Shown piece by piece: positions 11,138 to 20,386 of a stretch of DNA of 39,370 bases. The notes below the pieces were generated by a model. That model was not told the origin of the DNA. It was given only the letters and a program-made list of their open reading frames with translations, and did not search any database. This DNA is from Bacteroidota bacterium (GTDB lineage: Bacteria; Bacteroidota; Bacteroidia; Bacteroidales; FEN-979). Within the stretch, counting starts at the first letter, position 1. Each line of letters opens with the position of its first letter. Made by a program: the position numbers and the translations under genes. The stretch is from assembly GCA_026391795.1 (NCBI GenBank), contig JAPLDI010000044.1, positions 1 through 39,370 on the forward strand, written 5' to 3'.

Positions 11138-11985
11138 CTTGTACGGATAAACAGGACCCGGATAAATGTTTTTACCTGCAGATAAAAACCTCCCGGTTCA
11201 TGAAACAAAACAAAGAGCAGGAGAATGGGACGGATCACAAAGTATTGGAGCGGAATGTCATGTTTCCTGAAAAACCGCCTGAAAGAGAGTTCAACCTTCA
11301 GTGCCCTCTGTGATTCAGACCAGATCTGCCGTGTGGTCCCCTTCCCGATGTGCACCAACCGGGTATCAAAATAGGTTACCGGGATGTGATCCCGGTGGAG
11401 GATATAGAACAGGTCCATATCTTCCGCATACATGAAATAATCTTCCGGCCAGCCGCCGATCCTTTCAAAAGATTCCCTCCGGATAATCAGGCTTGCCCCG
11501 ATGTTCCAGTATGCCACCTTCTTTTTATTGAAAATACAAATCCAATAATTACCAAGGGTAGGAATGATATGCCTGTTCTTCAGCAAATGGCCGTCTTCAC
11601 TGGCCAGGCTGGTCACGTAAACTCCGTCCAGATCATCTTGGGCAATCGTACGGTAATCCCCGGCCAGGGCTGAGTTAACGACAATATCCGGGTTCAGGAA
11701 ATGCAGGTATTTCCCTGATGAAACCCTGGCAGCAAGGTTATTTGCTTTGGCAAATCCAAGGTTCTCTTTTCCTTCCACGATCCGGATCCTTTTATCCCCG
11801 GGAAATTGTGCAGCAATCCTCGAAAGCGAAGCGTCGGAAGAGGCATTGTCGTAAATGATGATCTCATACCCCTCCTCCAGGTTTTGGAAGATGCTTGCCA
11901 GGCAACCGGTAAGAAGTGCTCCTGAATTATAGTTCACGATGATGATGCTGAATACCGTATCCGTCAATTTTTCCGTCATTTCCAT
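11134..11985 (-). CDS. Family 2 glycosyltransferase, rhamnosyltransferase-like
   Basis: This 283-residue GT-A enzyme begins FSIIIVNYNSGALLTGCLAS and continues with IIIYDNASSDAS, the usual nucleotide-sugar binding start. LHFLNPDIVVN near 97 supplies the DxD-like Asp. GASLIIRRESFERIGGW then FMYAEDMDLFYIL near 175 is the catalytic-base region of WbbL/rhamnosyl-type GT2 proteins. No long membrane region is present apart from a hydrophobic patch near the C-terminus (PILLLFVLFHEPGGF). Rhamnose as donor is only an analogy. A second ATG lies at 11979, and either start is possible. Confidence 0.9.
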   Translation of the reverse strand: MEMTEKLTDTVFSIIIVNYNSGALLTGCLASIFQNLEEGYEIIIYDNASSDASLSRIAAQFPGDKRIRIVEGKENLGFAKANNLAARVSSGKYLHFLNPDIVVNSALAGDYRTIAQDDLDGVYVTSLASEDGHLLKNRHIIPTLGNYWICIFNKKKVAYWNIGASLIIRRESFERIGGWPEDYFMYAEDMDLFYILHRDHIPVTYFDTRLVHIGKGTTRQIWSESQRALKVELSFRRFFRKHDIPLQYFVIRPILLLFVLFHEPGGFYLQVKTFIRVLFIRTR

Positions 11986-12035
11986 TCTCTTCTTTTCGGG
12001 TCAGGTGTCTTTAGGAAAACCCTGGTTCGTTGTTT

Positions 12036-13337
12036 TTATCCGGTGATTTTCTGTACAGGTTTGACGATCGTCCGGATCCACAAAATTACGCCGATCGCAT
12101 AAAAACTCATGAAAAACGAAAGCAGCAGGAATCCTGTTTTCACATCCCTGAACACCCATCCCCCGATGCAGAAACAAACAATCATCAGTCCATTTCCAAA
12201 AACGGAGATGTAGAACATGGGCCGTATCCTTCCCACTACCAGTGGCGTCTGGGCAATGCAGTACCTGATAAAATCAAAGAACATCCAGGGGGCAAGGATC
12301 TGTGCATAAACGCCGGCTTCTCTCCAGGCAGCTCCGAAGATAAATGCAAATAACCAGGGGCCGCCTGCCAGCAGAATCACCAGCATCGGTGTGGCCACCA
12401 GTGCCGACAACCGGATTGTTTTCATGAGCAGCTCTTCAAGACTTTCCTGCTTATTGTACCGTTCGGCGGCATCTTTCATGTATACCTGTGAAATTGAACT
12501 CCCGATCAGCCACAGCGGCGTCTGGAGAATGCGTAAGGACAATGCATAGAACCCAACCACCGAAGAACTGAAAAACACCTTTGCCAGGTAGATGATGCCG
12601 TAGTTTTGAAACGCTTCAAGGATCGCCTGCAGGCTGTTGGAAGTGGGGAGGTCCTTGTATTTCCGGGCAAACCGCATGAGGGAGGAGGGGTCAAAATCAT
12701 CCTTCCTGATTCCAGCCCGGTGAATACAAAATCCGAGGAAGAGGACAAAGAGGAAGGTCCCGGTAAGGTTCCCGGCAAGCAATCCCCAGATTCCGGTCCC
12801 CATCAGTCCAAGGAACAAAGCGGTAAGATTATTACCGAGGGAATTGATGATCTTTCCGGCGGAGAGGAAGCGGTACTGTTTTTTTCGCAGCAACCAGTTC
12901 TGGAAACTGTTCGCCAGTCCGAGCAGGAATACCAGTACCGGCAGAAGAAAGAGCCAGCTGCTTAACACAGGGTTGATCGGGAAGCGACCGGAAAGGAACA
13001 AACTGTAAACGATCACAAGGATAAGCAGAACCAGGGAGAGACCAAAGGCGATGATCACTGTGAGCGAAAGGATATTGAACGCATCCTTGTCCTCTTTCGG
13101 GAAGATAATGGCAAGTTCATACCGTAACGTCGCGACGAGGGCGAACAGCCCGACAATGGAAATAAAAAAGGTGAAAACGCCGAAATCTTCCGGGGTATAA
13201 AGCCGGGTCAGAACAGGGGATACGAGGAATGTGATCACCTGTGCAATGCCTGATCCCAATACCAGTTTAAGCGTGTTTCGGATGAACGGTGAACGGTTGG
13301 AGATCAGGGAGCCTGCCCCTGGAATGTTTTTAAGCAT
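12036..13337 (-). CDS. Wzx-type polysaccharide flippase (MOP superfamily)
   Basis: This 433-residue integral membrane protein has about 12 hydrophobic segments. The N-terminal signature LKLVLGSGIAQVITFLVSPV followed by LTRLYTPEDFGVFTFF is characteristic of polysaccharide-biosynthesis/oligosaccharide flippases. It is expected to turn lipid-linked glycan units from the cytoplasmic to the periplasmic face, where the O-antigen ligase/polymerase at the end of the block would act. It is the first gene of the five-gene block, and a TATATTTG element lies 26 nt upstream. A 50-nt gap separates it from the next glycosyltransferase. Confidence 0.92.
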   Translation of the reverse strand: MLKNIPGAGSLISNRSPFIRNTLKLVLGSGIAQVITFLVSPVLTRLYTPEDFGVFTFFISIVGLFALVATLRYELAIIFPKEDKDAFNILSLTVIIAFGLSLVLLILVIVYSLFLSGRFPINPVLSSWLFLLPVLVFLLGLANSFQNWLLRKKQYRFLSAGKIINSLGNNLTALFLGLMGTGIWGLLAGNLTGTFLFVLFLGFCIHRAGIRKDDFDPSSLMRFARKYKDLPTSNSLQAILEAFQNYGIIYLAKVFFSSSVVGFYALSLRILQTPLWLIGSSISQVYMKDAAERYNKQESLEELLMKTIRLSALVATPMLVILLAGGPWLFAFIFGAAWREAGVYAQILAPWMFFDFIRYCIAQTPLVVGRIRPMFYISVFGNGLMIVCFCIGGWVFRDVKTGFLLLSFFMSFYAIGVILWIRTIVKPVQKITG

Positions 13338-13362
13338 GAATCAACCCGGACAAATGAATCTT

Positions 13363-13370
13363 CAAATATA
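13363..13370 (-). promoter_or_regulatory. -7 element (TATATTTG) of the polysaccharide operon
   Basis: On the minus strand the sequence TATATTTG matches the Bacteroidota TAnnTTTG element and would place transcription start about 20 nt before the flippase ATG. The -33 TTG is imperfect (CTG or TGA at the expected distance). Confidence 0.6.
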
Positions 13371-13491
13371 ATCCGATAATTTTTATTTGTCAGGAATTAA
13401 TTTGACAAGGTCAACGTTCCTTTCCGGGATGGTCAGGGAAATCAACGCCCAGAAAAGACCGTCCGGGATCCTGTCAGGAGACCGTTTCCTG
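13371..13491. other. Spacer between the DUF4340 gene and the polysaccharide operon
   Basis: About 120 nt with no gene. I see no T-tailed hairpin that would clearly end the gldF-gldG-DUF4340 transcript, so read-through into the polysaccharide genes is possible. Confidence 0.4.
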
Positions 13492-14568
13492 CTACTTTTT
13501 CTTCGGTTTTGGTTCCGTCAGCCTTGTGTAAAAGTTCATGGGCCGCAGGATCTTGTCAAAAACGAAATACTGGATCAGGACAAGGTCCTGGCCGCCATTG
13601 ACAAGGGCATAAAGACGATCGTAATCATAGGGCACAGGGTGCCCCAGGTCATCCACCTCACCGGAAAAAGCGCCTTTGCGGTAGGTCTTGATCGCCTGGG
13701 TGGTACCGCTGGTATCCGTGACTGAAATGATGCAAAAGGGTGTGAGGGTGAGAATCGAGTCCTTATAGTGCAGCGGAAGGTCGTCGAGAAGAGCTTCAAA
13801 ACAGATATTCCGGAAGGAGGTCAGAAAATTCATGACTTTCAGCGTATCAAATACGGGAGCAGCCTGATTGCCGGCCAGAGGGGTTAACCGGACATTCATT
13901 CCCGGGTTTGTTTTAACCTCAAATGAATTTGCCGGGTCAGAGGGAAATTCGATGGTGACCGATGTGATCTCCGGGAGCGACTTCCTGAAGATGGAAAAAT
14001 CCCTCCAGTTTTTCTCAATGGGTGAATAGATGGGAGTGACAAACCCCCTGAGTCCTGGAAGAAAGACCACATAAGGCACGGAGGAATGCTCCATGATCAT
14101 GTATGACCCCTGGTTGCTCTGAATGGGTCCGCCTACATAATAAACCTTGGTGAGCTTTTCACAGGGAAAGAGCCGGATGAAATCAAACAGGTCGATCCTG
14201 TATTTCCACTGGTAGATTTCCACTTTCACCGAGATCGCTGCAAGATCCTTGATGACAAAATCCATGGCTGCCTGCGGAACGGTTTCTTTCACCTGCAGCC
14301 CCAGCATGGTTCCCAGCAGCATATCCGTATTGGCCTTGGATGCCGGGTATTTATTATTGACTACCCATTTCCCGGGCTGGATCCGTGTCAGCGTCAGGTT
14401 GTTGTTGGTCTTGTCGGACATGAAGATTTTGGTGATGTTGGAGGTATCGTCAACGGCAAAATCGCTCAATGCCCGCTTAAAGGTCGATTTGGAGTTTGTA
14501 AGGATAAGTGCAATTGCTATGACACCCAGAACGATGACAGCAATAATGAATTTCCTGTTTTTCTTCAT
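13492..14568 (-). CDS. DUF4340-family protein downstream of gldG
   Basis: This 358-residue protein has one N-terminal membrane anchor (FIIAVIVLGVIAIALILT, residues 8-25) followed by a periplasmic-looking domain. Near 48-75 it reads TKIFMSDKTNNNLTLTRI then GKWVVNNKYPA, the repeated beta pattern seen in DUF4340 proteins, which are commonly found beside GldG-like ABC auxiliary components. The reaction is unknown; a structural or accessory role in the Gld ABC complex is inferred from position. Its ATG overlaps the gldG TGA by 4 nt. The tail is Lys/Pro-rich (EPKPKKK). Confidence 0.8.
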   Translation of the reverse strand: MKKNRKFIIAVIVLGVIAIALILTNSKSTFKRALSDFAVDDTSNITKIFMSDKTNNNLTLTRIQPGKWVVNNKYPASKANTDMLLGTMLGLQVKETVPQAAMDFVIKDLAAISVKVEIYQWKYRIDLFDFIRLFPCEKLTKVYYVGGPIQSNQGSYMIMEHSSVPYVVFLPGLRGFVTPIYSPIEKNWRDFSIFRKSLPEITSVTIEFPSDPANSFEVKTNPGMNVRLTPLAGNQAAPVFDTLKVMNFLTSFRNICFEALLDDLPLHYKDSILTLTPFCIISVTDTSGTTQAIKTYRKGAFSGEVDDLGHPVPYDYDRLYALVNGGQDLVLIQYFVFDKILRPMNFYTRLTEPKPKKK

Positions 14569-16340
14569 GCGGATGTTTCCTGGTTTGTTGTTGATGAGAT
14601 GACCGGCCTTGAATACTTCCTGGCGCGGATACGGAACTTGATAAAACTGAAGAGAAGGATCAGCACCAGCGGGAAGACGACATTCAGGATCTGCCAGAAG
14701 AGCCGCTGGCGCTCAATTTTCGTCGCATCGAGCATTCGAAGCGTGACCTCCCTTGACCTGACGGAGATGAGCCCTGAATCATCACAGAGGTAATTCATGG
14801 CATTGAGAAGGAAATCACGGTTGCCGAACGTCTGCCGGGTGTATTGGTCATATCCCAGGGGCATGGGATATCCTTTTGAGAAATGAAACTGGTTCTTGAT
14901 AATATCACCATCGGCGACAACGATCATTTTTGTGGGCTTCCGGCTTTTTTGCAAAAACTGCAGGTCTTTGTTCCCCGAGAGTTCAGGGGGGATGCGAAAG
15001 AGGAATGAAGAGGTAAAACTTCCTTCGAGCAGCAATGCAACCGGCTGGGGCCCTTTGTTGTATTGACTTGGTTCAGCGGGTCTGCGCAAGATGTCAAGGT
15101 CGATGAAGACCGGGGCATTCACCGTACGGGAATAAGGTGAAGTTGTGAGGAGAACGGTCTTCTTCACTCCCTCCGCTGCAACCGTATCAATGCTGCTGAT
15201 AAATTCGGTTTTGATCGCATTCAAGCCATTGACGATCGGATGGGGGATCATGGGTGTGAGCACCGGGAAAAAGTACCAGGGAAAGAAGTCAAACTGCGGC
15301 TGGTCACCGATCTGTCCCGTCTTCACAGGGATCGGAAGGGCGACCTTATCCATCACCAGGTTGGTATTCAGCCTTACACCATAATTGAAAAGCATATCCT
15401 CCAGGTTCACATCGTTAACCAGTCCCATCGTGGTGCTGTATTTCTGAAGGCTGTCCATACTTGCGAACACCGGGTCAATCAGCCAGAGCACCTTCCCTCC
15501 CCGCATGATGAACTGGTCGATCAGGAACTTGTCCTTTTCATCAAAGGGCCTGGTGGGTTTGGCAATGATGATTGCCCTGTACTTATTGACCAGCATGTCA
15601 CTCGATTTCCCAATGAGGCGTGTGGCGAGGCTGTTGATCTTCTTGTTGATGGTTACCCGCTCAACGGTATAGAACTCCGACAGGGCATCCATGGCATCCT
15701 GTGTTTCAAGCTGCGACAGTTCCCCCTCTCCATCGATAAATGCGACCTGTGGCCGTGTCGTCTCCGTCAGTTTCTCGATGGCACTGGCCAGGTTGTATTC
15801 GAGCGACTGAACGGAGCTGTTCAGCGCTTTATCGGCATTCTGACCGAGCTGCGACATGACCAGCTGCACCGGAACTTCATGGCTGCGGAAAGAGACCATC
15901 GCCCCCGGGAAAATGATTAACTGGGAAGCCTGGCCTTTTTTATTTACGCTGAGCACGGTTGGCTGCAAACCCCGTTCGGAAAGCAGTTTATAGCCGTCAT
16001 TGCGTTCCTGGGGATTTGGATTGGAAGAAGGATCCACAAATTCATACTGAACATTGTCGCTGTAGGCCCGGAATTCATCCAGCATCTCCTTCGTTTCATT
16101 GGCCAGCCTTCTGAAGCCCGGGGGAAGGTCGCCTTCGAGGTATACTTTGAAAAGGACCTCATCCTTTAATCCTCTCAGCATGGCTTTGGTAGCCGGCGCA
16201 AGTGAATAACGCTTTTCGGCAGTCAGATCAAAACGGGTGAAGATAAAGCCTGCAATGATGTTGATCAGGAATAGGATGACGATCCCCAGGATGAGTTGGA
16301 TGATGTTGGATCGTTTGATATTTTTCTTTTTGTCGGTCAT
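14565..16340 (-). CDS. gldG: Gliding-motility ABC transporter auxiliary protein GldG
   Basis: This protein of about 591 residues has a membrane segment near the N-terminus (IIQLILGIVILFLINIIAGF) and another near the C-terminus (LFWQILNVVFPLVLILLFSF), enclosing a large extracytoplasmic ABC_transp_aux domain. FTRFDLTAEKRYSLAPAT after the first helix is a hallmark of GldG proteins. GldG works with GldF and the ATPase GldA in gliding-motility/T9SS-associated transport; gldA is not in this window. I chose ATG 16340 (MTDKKKNIKRSN) because relatives begin just before the first helix. ATG 16379 would add 13 residues and shorten the gap to gldF to 12 nt. Its presence does not prove gliding. Confidence 0.9.
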   Translation of the reverse strand: MTDKKKNIKRSNIIQLILGIVILFLINIIAGFIFTRFDLTAEKRYSLAPATKAMLRGLKDEVLFKVYLEGDLPPGFRRLANETKEMLDEFRAYSDNVQYEFVDPSSNPNPQERNDGYKLLSERGLQPTVLSVNKKGQASQLIIFPGAMVSFRSHEVPVQLVMSQLGQNADKALNSSVQSLEYNLASAIEKLTETTRPQVAFIDGEGELSQLETQDAMDALSEFYTVERVTINKKINSLATRLIGKSSDMLVNKYRAIIIAKPTRPFDEKDKFLIDQFIMRGGKVLWLIDPVFASMDSLQKYSTTMGLVNDVNLEDMLFNYGVRLNTNLVMDKVALPIPVKTGQIGDQPQFDFFPWYFFPVLTPMIPHPIVNGLNAIKTEFISSIDTVAAEGVKKTVLLTTSPYSRTVNAPVFIDLDILRRPAEPSQYNKGPQPVALLLEGSFTSSFLFRIPPELSGNKDLQFLQKSRKPTKMIVVADGDIIKNQFHFSKGYPMPLGYDQYTRQTFGNRDFLLNAMNYLCDDSGLISVRSREVTLRMLDATKIERQRLFWQILNVVFPLVLILLFSFIKFRIRARKYSRPVISSTTNQETSA

Positions 16341-16391
16341 TCTCGTTTCGCCGGATTTCCAGGTTTTATAGTGTAACATCTAAAACGCTTT

Positions 16392-17123
16392 CTACCATTT
16401 TCTGCTCTGCAGGGATATCTTCGTCAATAAAATGAAGAAAACGGAAATACTGATAAAATAGATCAGGTCGCGGGTATCAATAACGCCCCGGCTGATGGAG
16501 GAATAATGGGCATTGATCCCTAACGACTGGATTGCAAGGCCAACCTTTCCTGAAAGGATAAAGGTGTAGAACAGTTCAAACCCGATATAGAAAAAGGCAC
16601 AGAAGAATACAGCTACAATGAAGGAGACGATCTGGTTGTCGCTCATCGATGAAGCGAAGATGCCAATGGCTACGAAAGTGGAACCGAGAAAGAGCAGCCC
16701 GATGTAGGAACCCCAGATTCCGCCCATGTCGAGGTTTCCCGGCGGCATGCCGAGGCTGTATACGGAGATGGGGTAGATCAGCGTGGGAACGAGGGCGAAG
16801 ATCACCAGGACAACGCCTGCAAAATACTTTGCAAGGATCACCTGGAGGTCGGTCAGGGGCTGTGTCATCAGCAACTCAAGGGTACCTCCTTTTCTTTCCT
16901 CTGCAAAAGAGCGCATGGTAATGGCCGGGATGAGGAAAAGGAAAACAAAAGGAGCAAGAATAAACAGCCCGTCAATGCTGGCATAACCGAAATCGAGAAT
17001 GTTGAACTGCAGGGGCACCACCCAGAGGAACAGTCCGATCACAAGGAGGAAAACGATGATTACCACATATCCGATAAGGGAATTCAAAAAACCGCTGATC
17101 TCTTTTTTGAATAAAGCATACAT
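16392..17123 (-). CDS. gldF: Gliding-motility ABC transporter permease GldF
   Basis: This 243-residue ABC-2 type permease has six hydrophobic segments. It starts MYALFKKEISGFLNSLIGY, typical of GldF, and contains FLFLIPAITMRSFAEERKGG followed by TLELLMTQPLTDLQVI, the cytoplasmic signature of gliding-associated permeases. It should form the membrane channel of the GldAFG complex. I chose ATG 17123 over the in-frame TTG at 17135 because homologues start at this Met. It is the first gene of gldF-gldG-DUF4340, preceded 22 nt upstream by TAATTTTG. Confidence 0.92.
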   Translation of the reverse strand: MYALFKKEISGFLNSLIGYVVIIVFLLVIGLFLWVVPLQFNILDFGYASIDGLFILAPFVFLFLIPAITMRSFAEERKGGTLELLMTQPLTDLQVILAKYFAGVVLVIFALVPTLIYPISVYSLGMPPGNLDMGGIWGSYIGLLFLGSTFVAIGIFASSMSDNQIVSFIVAVFFCAFFYIGFELFYTFILSGKVGLAIQSLGINAHYSSISRGVIDTRDLIYFISISVFFILLTKISLQSRKW

Positions 17124-17144
17124 AAGCGTGATCAATTAGGCGTG

Positions 17145-17152
17145 CAAAATTA
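17145..17152 (-). promoter_or_regulatory. -7 element (TAATTTTG) before gldF
   Basis: A perfect TAnnTTTG lies on the minus strand in the gap between the mgsA stop and gldF. The -33 position falls in the mgsA 3' end and is not TTG, so this is half a promoter by eye. Confidence 0.5.
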
Positions 17153-17157
17153 GCATT

Positions 17158-17625
17158 TTAAGTGATGTGACGGTGGATGTAAACGGAATAATCGACCAGC
17201 CGGGGTTCATATTTCTCCTTGAGCAAATGGGAGGAAATCATGAAATCGGCAGTCGACCGGTTGCAGGCTGTCGGGATGTTGTAAACCACCGTGATCCGGA
17301 GAAGGGCTTTCACATCCACATCGTGAGGCTGGGGCTGCATGGGATCCCAGAAAAAGATCATCATATCGATCAGTCCGTCGGAGATCATCGAGCCCAGTTG
17401 CTGGTCACCGCCCAGCGGACCGGATTTCAGCTTGATGATCGGGTTCTCCAGGACCTCTTCTTCTTCAAGCTTCTTCAGAATGGTCTCTTCCACCATCTTT
17501 CCGGTTGTGCCCGTACAGATCAGCTGGTGCCCCAGCAACGTCTTATAGTTGAATTCCACCCACTCGGCCAGGTCTGCTTTCCTGTTGTCATGCGCCACCA
17601 GGGCTATTTTCTTTGACTTTTCCAT
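17158..17625 (-). CDS. mgsA: Methylglyoxal synthase
   Basis: The enzyme converts dihydroxyacetone phosphate to methylglyoxal and phosphate, a bypass of lower glycolysis used under phosphate limitation. Its 155 residues fit the family. Visible signatures are IALVAHDNRKADL (residues 7-19), ICTGTTGKMVEE with the phosphate-binding Thr/Gly, LKSGPLGGDQQLGSMI (near 67), MIFFWDPMQPQPHDVDVKAL with the catalytic Asp region, and IPTACNRSTADF. It lies 53 nt after the RecD-like helicase gene on the same strand. A TAATATTG element upstream is a one-mismatch match to the -7 consensus. Confidence 0.95.
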   Translation of the reverse strand: MEKSKKIALVAHDNRKADLAEWVEFNYKTLLGHQLICTGTTGKMVEETILKKLEEEEVLENPIIKLKSGPLGGDQQLGSMISDGLIDMMIFFWDPMQPQPHDVDVKALLRITVVYNIPTACNRSTADFMISSHLLKEKYEPRLVDYSVYIHRHIT

Positions 17626-17678
17626 CTGCTTTCTTTTATTGATGTTTCAGACAATATTAAGTACGATGCATTCATGAT

Positions 17679-19115
17679 TCATGAATCAACGAAGAACTTT
17701 TCTTCAAAATTGACCAGGTACAATTTCTTTGTTGCCCGGGTCACCGCTGTATAAAGCCAGCGCAGATATTCCAGGTTCATCATTTTCTCATTCAGGTAGC
17801 CCTGGTCGATAAATACGGTATCCCATTGTCCCCCTTGTGTCTTATGGCAGGTCAGGGCATAGGAAAATTTTACCTGGAGTGCATTAAAATAAGGATTGAC
17901 CTTCACTTTCTCGATCCGCCCCCGGCGGGATGTTATCTCCTCATAATCCTTCATCACCTCCTGGAATAGACGGTTATTATCAGCAGAGGACAATGCAGGC
18001 GACTCCGACTGAAGGGTATCCAGCAGGATCTTTACATCCAGCTCCTTTTCATCCGGGTAATCAAGGAATCGGATCGTTACATCCGCGAACCGGAATCCGT
18101 ACATCTCCTCGGTTTTCCGGATGCGCAACAATTCAATGATATCGCCATTTGCGATAAAGCCGGTGCCCGAACCTTCGGGAAGCCAGAAGTAGTTGTTCTT
18201 GACCACCATCAGGTAATCGCCGGTATTGATCTCCTCTTCGAGGAACAGAATCCTGTTCCGGATCTCTCTGTTAAAGATATTTGCCCTTTTATTGGAGCGG
18301 CACACCACCACGTTGTTTTCCTTCCCCGAACCGGAATAGGCAGAATTGAGGGCCTCTTCGAGTTCCGAACCGCTGATCCGGATCACATCCCGGAAACCGG
18401 AAACTGAAAAAAGCGGCAATCCCCATTCCTGGCGGATGATCTGGTTTCTTACGGCGGTGGCATTGACCAGGATGCCCGAATGTTTTTCCTGTCGCACCAC
18501 TTCGGTAAGTTCATGCGTATCGATCAGGAGGCGGTAAACTTTGCGCAGGTAGTCGATATCCAGTGCCGGACTGTGCTCCAGTCCCACAGGAGGCAGTTGC
18601 GCCGTATCCCCGATAAACATCATCCGGCAGCCTTCGCCGCTGAACACATATTCAAAAAGATCATCCAGGAGGTTGCGTGAGGCGAAGAGACTGGTCTCCG
18701 ACAGGGAGGAATGCTGGATCATCGACGCCTCATCGACGATGAACAAAGTTTGCTTGTGAAGGTTCTGCTGAAGTTTCAGGGCGATCACACCCTCTTTGGT
18801 CGTCCGTGCAAAGTAAATTTTCCGGTGAATGGTATTGGCCTGCCGCTGTGAATAGGCAGCCAGCACCTTGGCTGCCCTGCCGGTAGGGGCCATCAGGGAA
18901 GATCTTCGCTGGAGCTTGGGGAGGACATTGACCAGCGAACCTACGATGGTCGTTTTTCCCGTCCCTGCATAGCCTTTCAGGATAAACAGCGAATTCGGAT
19001 CTTTCCAGGAATCGGTAAGGAACCGGGCGATTTTTTCAAGTACGGTTTTCTGCCCTTTTGTAGGTTCATAAGGAAATTCCTTCAGCAATAAAGAAGTGAC
19101 GTCGGCAGCGTTCAT
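17679..19115 (-). CDS. RecD-like superfamily 1 DNA helicase
   Basis: This 478-residue ATP-dependent helicase has Walker A ILKGYAGTGKTTIVGSLVN (near 45), the T-box-like MAPTGRAAKVLAAYS, Walker B TLFIVDEASMI (near 125), FIGDTAQLPPVG (motif III), and a C-terminal UvrD_C_2-type segment with SYALTCHKTQGGQWDTVFID. It belongs with the RecD/TraA-type helicases but lacks the long N-terminal RecD2 domains, and no recB/recC partner is nearby. I chose ATG 19115 (MNAADVTSLLL). Longer in-frame starts up to 19262 would lie inside the preceding permease gene and encode a sequence with no helicase character. It follows that gene by 13 nt. Confidence 0.9.
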   Translation of the reverse strand: MNAADVTSLLLKEFPYEPTKGQKTVLEKIARFLTDSWKDPNSLFILKGYAGTGKTTIVGSLVNVLPKLQRRSSLMAPTGRAAKVLAAYSQRQANTIHRKIYFARTTKEGVIALKLQQNLHKQTLFIVDEASMIQHSSLSETSLFASRNLLDDLFEYVFSGEGCRMMFIGDTAQLPPVGLEHSPALDIDYLRKVYRLLIDTHELTEVVRQEKHSGILVNATAVRNQIIRQEWGLPLFSVSGFRDVIRISGSELEEALNSAYSGSGKENNVVVCRSNKRANIFNREIRNRILFLEEEINTGDYLMVVKNNYFWLPEGSGTGFIANGDIIELLRIRKTEEMYGFRFADVTIRFLDYPDEKELDVKILLDTLQSESPALSSADNNRLFQEVMKDYEEITSRRGRIEKVKVNPYFNALQVKFSYALTCHKTQGGQWDTVFIDQGYLNEKMMNLEYLRWLYTAVTRATKKLYLVNFEEKFFVDS

Positions 19116-19128
19116 GTCAGGAGGATGA

Positions 19129-20373
19129 TCATTCGTACCGGAGCGACTCGATGGGATCCAGGGTTGATGCTTTTTGCGCCGGAATGATTCCGGAGGCAAG
19201 GGCAACCACAAAACAAAGGAACACGCCGCCAAAGATCCATTCCCACGGGACGATAAAAGCACTCCCGATCACCAGCGAGAGCACATTCCCGATCATGATC
19301 CCAAGGAAGATCCCCAGCAATCCCCCCAGCTGTCCGATCACGATTGCCTCTACCAGGAACTGGTTGCGGATCACCCTGCGTGTCGCACCGATGGCTTTCC
19401 GGATCCCGATCTCGCGGGTCCTCTCTGTAACCGAAACCAGCATGATGTTCATCAGACCGATGGCTGCGCCAAATAAGGTGATCACACCGATGATCGTGGC
19501 CGCCAGCGTGACGTATTTCAGATTTTCAATGAGCATCTTTGCGATGTTGTCGCTCTTGGTGATCTCAAAGGTGTTGTCGGATCCTGCCGGATCCTCCCGG
19601 ATGGTGCGGAAAAGCCCGGTTGCCTCCCCGATGCAGGCATCCATCTGCTCCTGGTTTTTTGCCATCACGTTGATGGAAAACGACATGTTCGGACGAGAAA
19701 ACCTTGACCTGACATTGGAGATGGGGATATAACATGACCGGTCGCCGCTGAAACCAATGCTGGAGCCCTTCTCCTTCAATACCCCGACCACCTTGTATTT
19801 TCCGGGGCCGATGGAGATAACCTGTCCGACCGGATCTTCCTTGTTTTTGAAAATGTTTTTAACAACTTCCGATCCGATGATGCAAACATTGTTGCCATTG
19901 TTCACCTCATCGACTGTGAACGCCCTGCCTTTATCGATCTCATCACCGGAAGTAAAAAGATAATTCTCATCCGTTCCCATCACCCTTACATTCGGGTTGG
20001 TTTTATTGGATTTGAATTTGACAGTGGCAATTCCCGTTGCGCCGACGAATACTGAAGTATACCCGGGAAAAATAAATTTCTCCTTGAATTCGCTTGCCTG
20101 CTTGTAACTGATCGCTTCGAAAAGTTTCTCCTTGTTCGGACCGTCGCCCATATGAATCTGCAGGGTGCGGTTGCGGATGGTGAAGGTGCTCGACCCCATC
20201 ATGGAAAAATTCTTCGTCAGCGAATATTTGATGGAATCCGTTGCGGTAAGAATTCCCACCAACGCCATGATCCCGAATGATATGATGAGAATGGTCAGAA
20301 TGGTTCTGAGCAGGTGGCTGCGGATGGAATTCAGGGAAATCCTGAAATTCTCAATGATCAGGGTGTTTTTCAT
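19129..20373 (-). CDS. MacB-type ABC transporter permease
   Basis: This 414-residue inner-membrane protein has the MacB topology: an N-terminal helix (LLRTILTILIISFGIMALVG), a periplasmic MacB_PCD domain (about residues 45-265) and three C-terminal helices of the FtsX domain, with the cytoplasmic signature SVTERTREIGIRKAIGATRR. Such permeases work with an ATPase and often an outer-membrane partner for lipid, peptide or macrolide extrusion; no ATPase gene is adjacent. I chose ATG 20373 (MKNTLIIENFRISLNSIRSH) because upstream in-frame Met codons lie within upp. It is packed between upp (13 nt) and the helicase gene (13 nt). Confidence 0.9.
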   Translation of the reverse strand: MKNTLIIENFRISLNSIRSHLLRTILTILIISFGIMALVGILTATDSIKYSLTKNFSMMGSSTFTIRNRTLQIHMGDGPNKEKLFEAISYKQASEFKEKFIFPGYTSVFVGATGIATVKFKSNKTNPNVRVMGTDENYLFTSGDEIDKGRAFTVDEVNNGNNVCIIGSEVVKNIFKNKEDPVGQVISIGPGKYKVVGVLKEKGSSIGFSGDRSCYIPISNVRSRFSRPNMSFSINVMAKNQEQMDACIGEATGLFRTIREDPAGSDNTFEITKSDNIAKMLIENLKYVTLAATIIGVITLFGAAIGLMNIMLVSVTERTREIGIRKAIGATRRVIRNQFLVEAIVIGQLGGLLGIFLGIMIGNVLSLVIGSAFIVPWEWIFGGVFLCFVVALASGIIPAQKASTLDPIESLRYE

Positions 20374-20386
20374 TCTGAGAAGGAGT

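Noticed and set aside
15240-15920. Plus-strand open frame of 226 codons
   Set aside because: Fully antisense to gldG, rich in His/Arg/Gln as expected of a shadow frame, with no start signal.
17675-17688. 14-bp palindrome TGATTCATGAATCA as an operator
   Set aside because: It overlaps the helicase stop codon and stands alone; its position at a 3' end gives no support for an operator.
19151-19732. Plus-strand open frame of 193 codons
   Set aside because: Antisense to the MacB-type permease; the apparent hydrophobic stretches come from the complementary codons.
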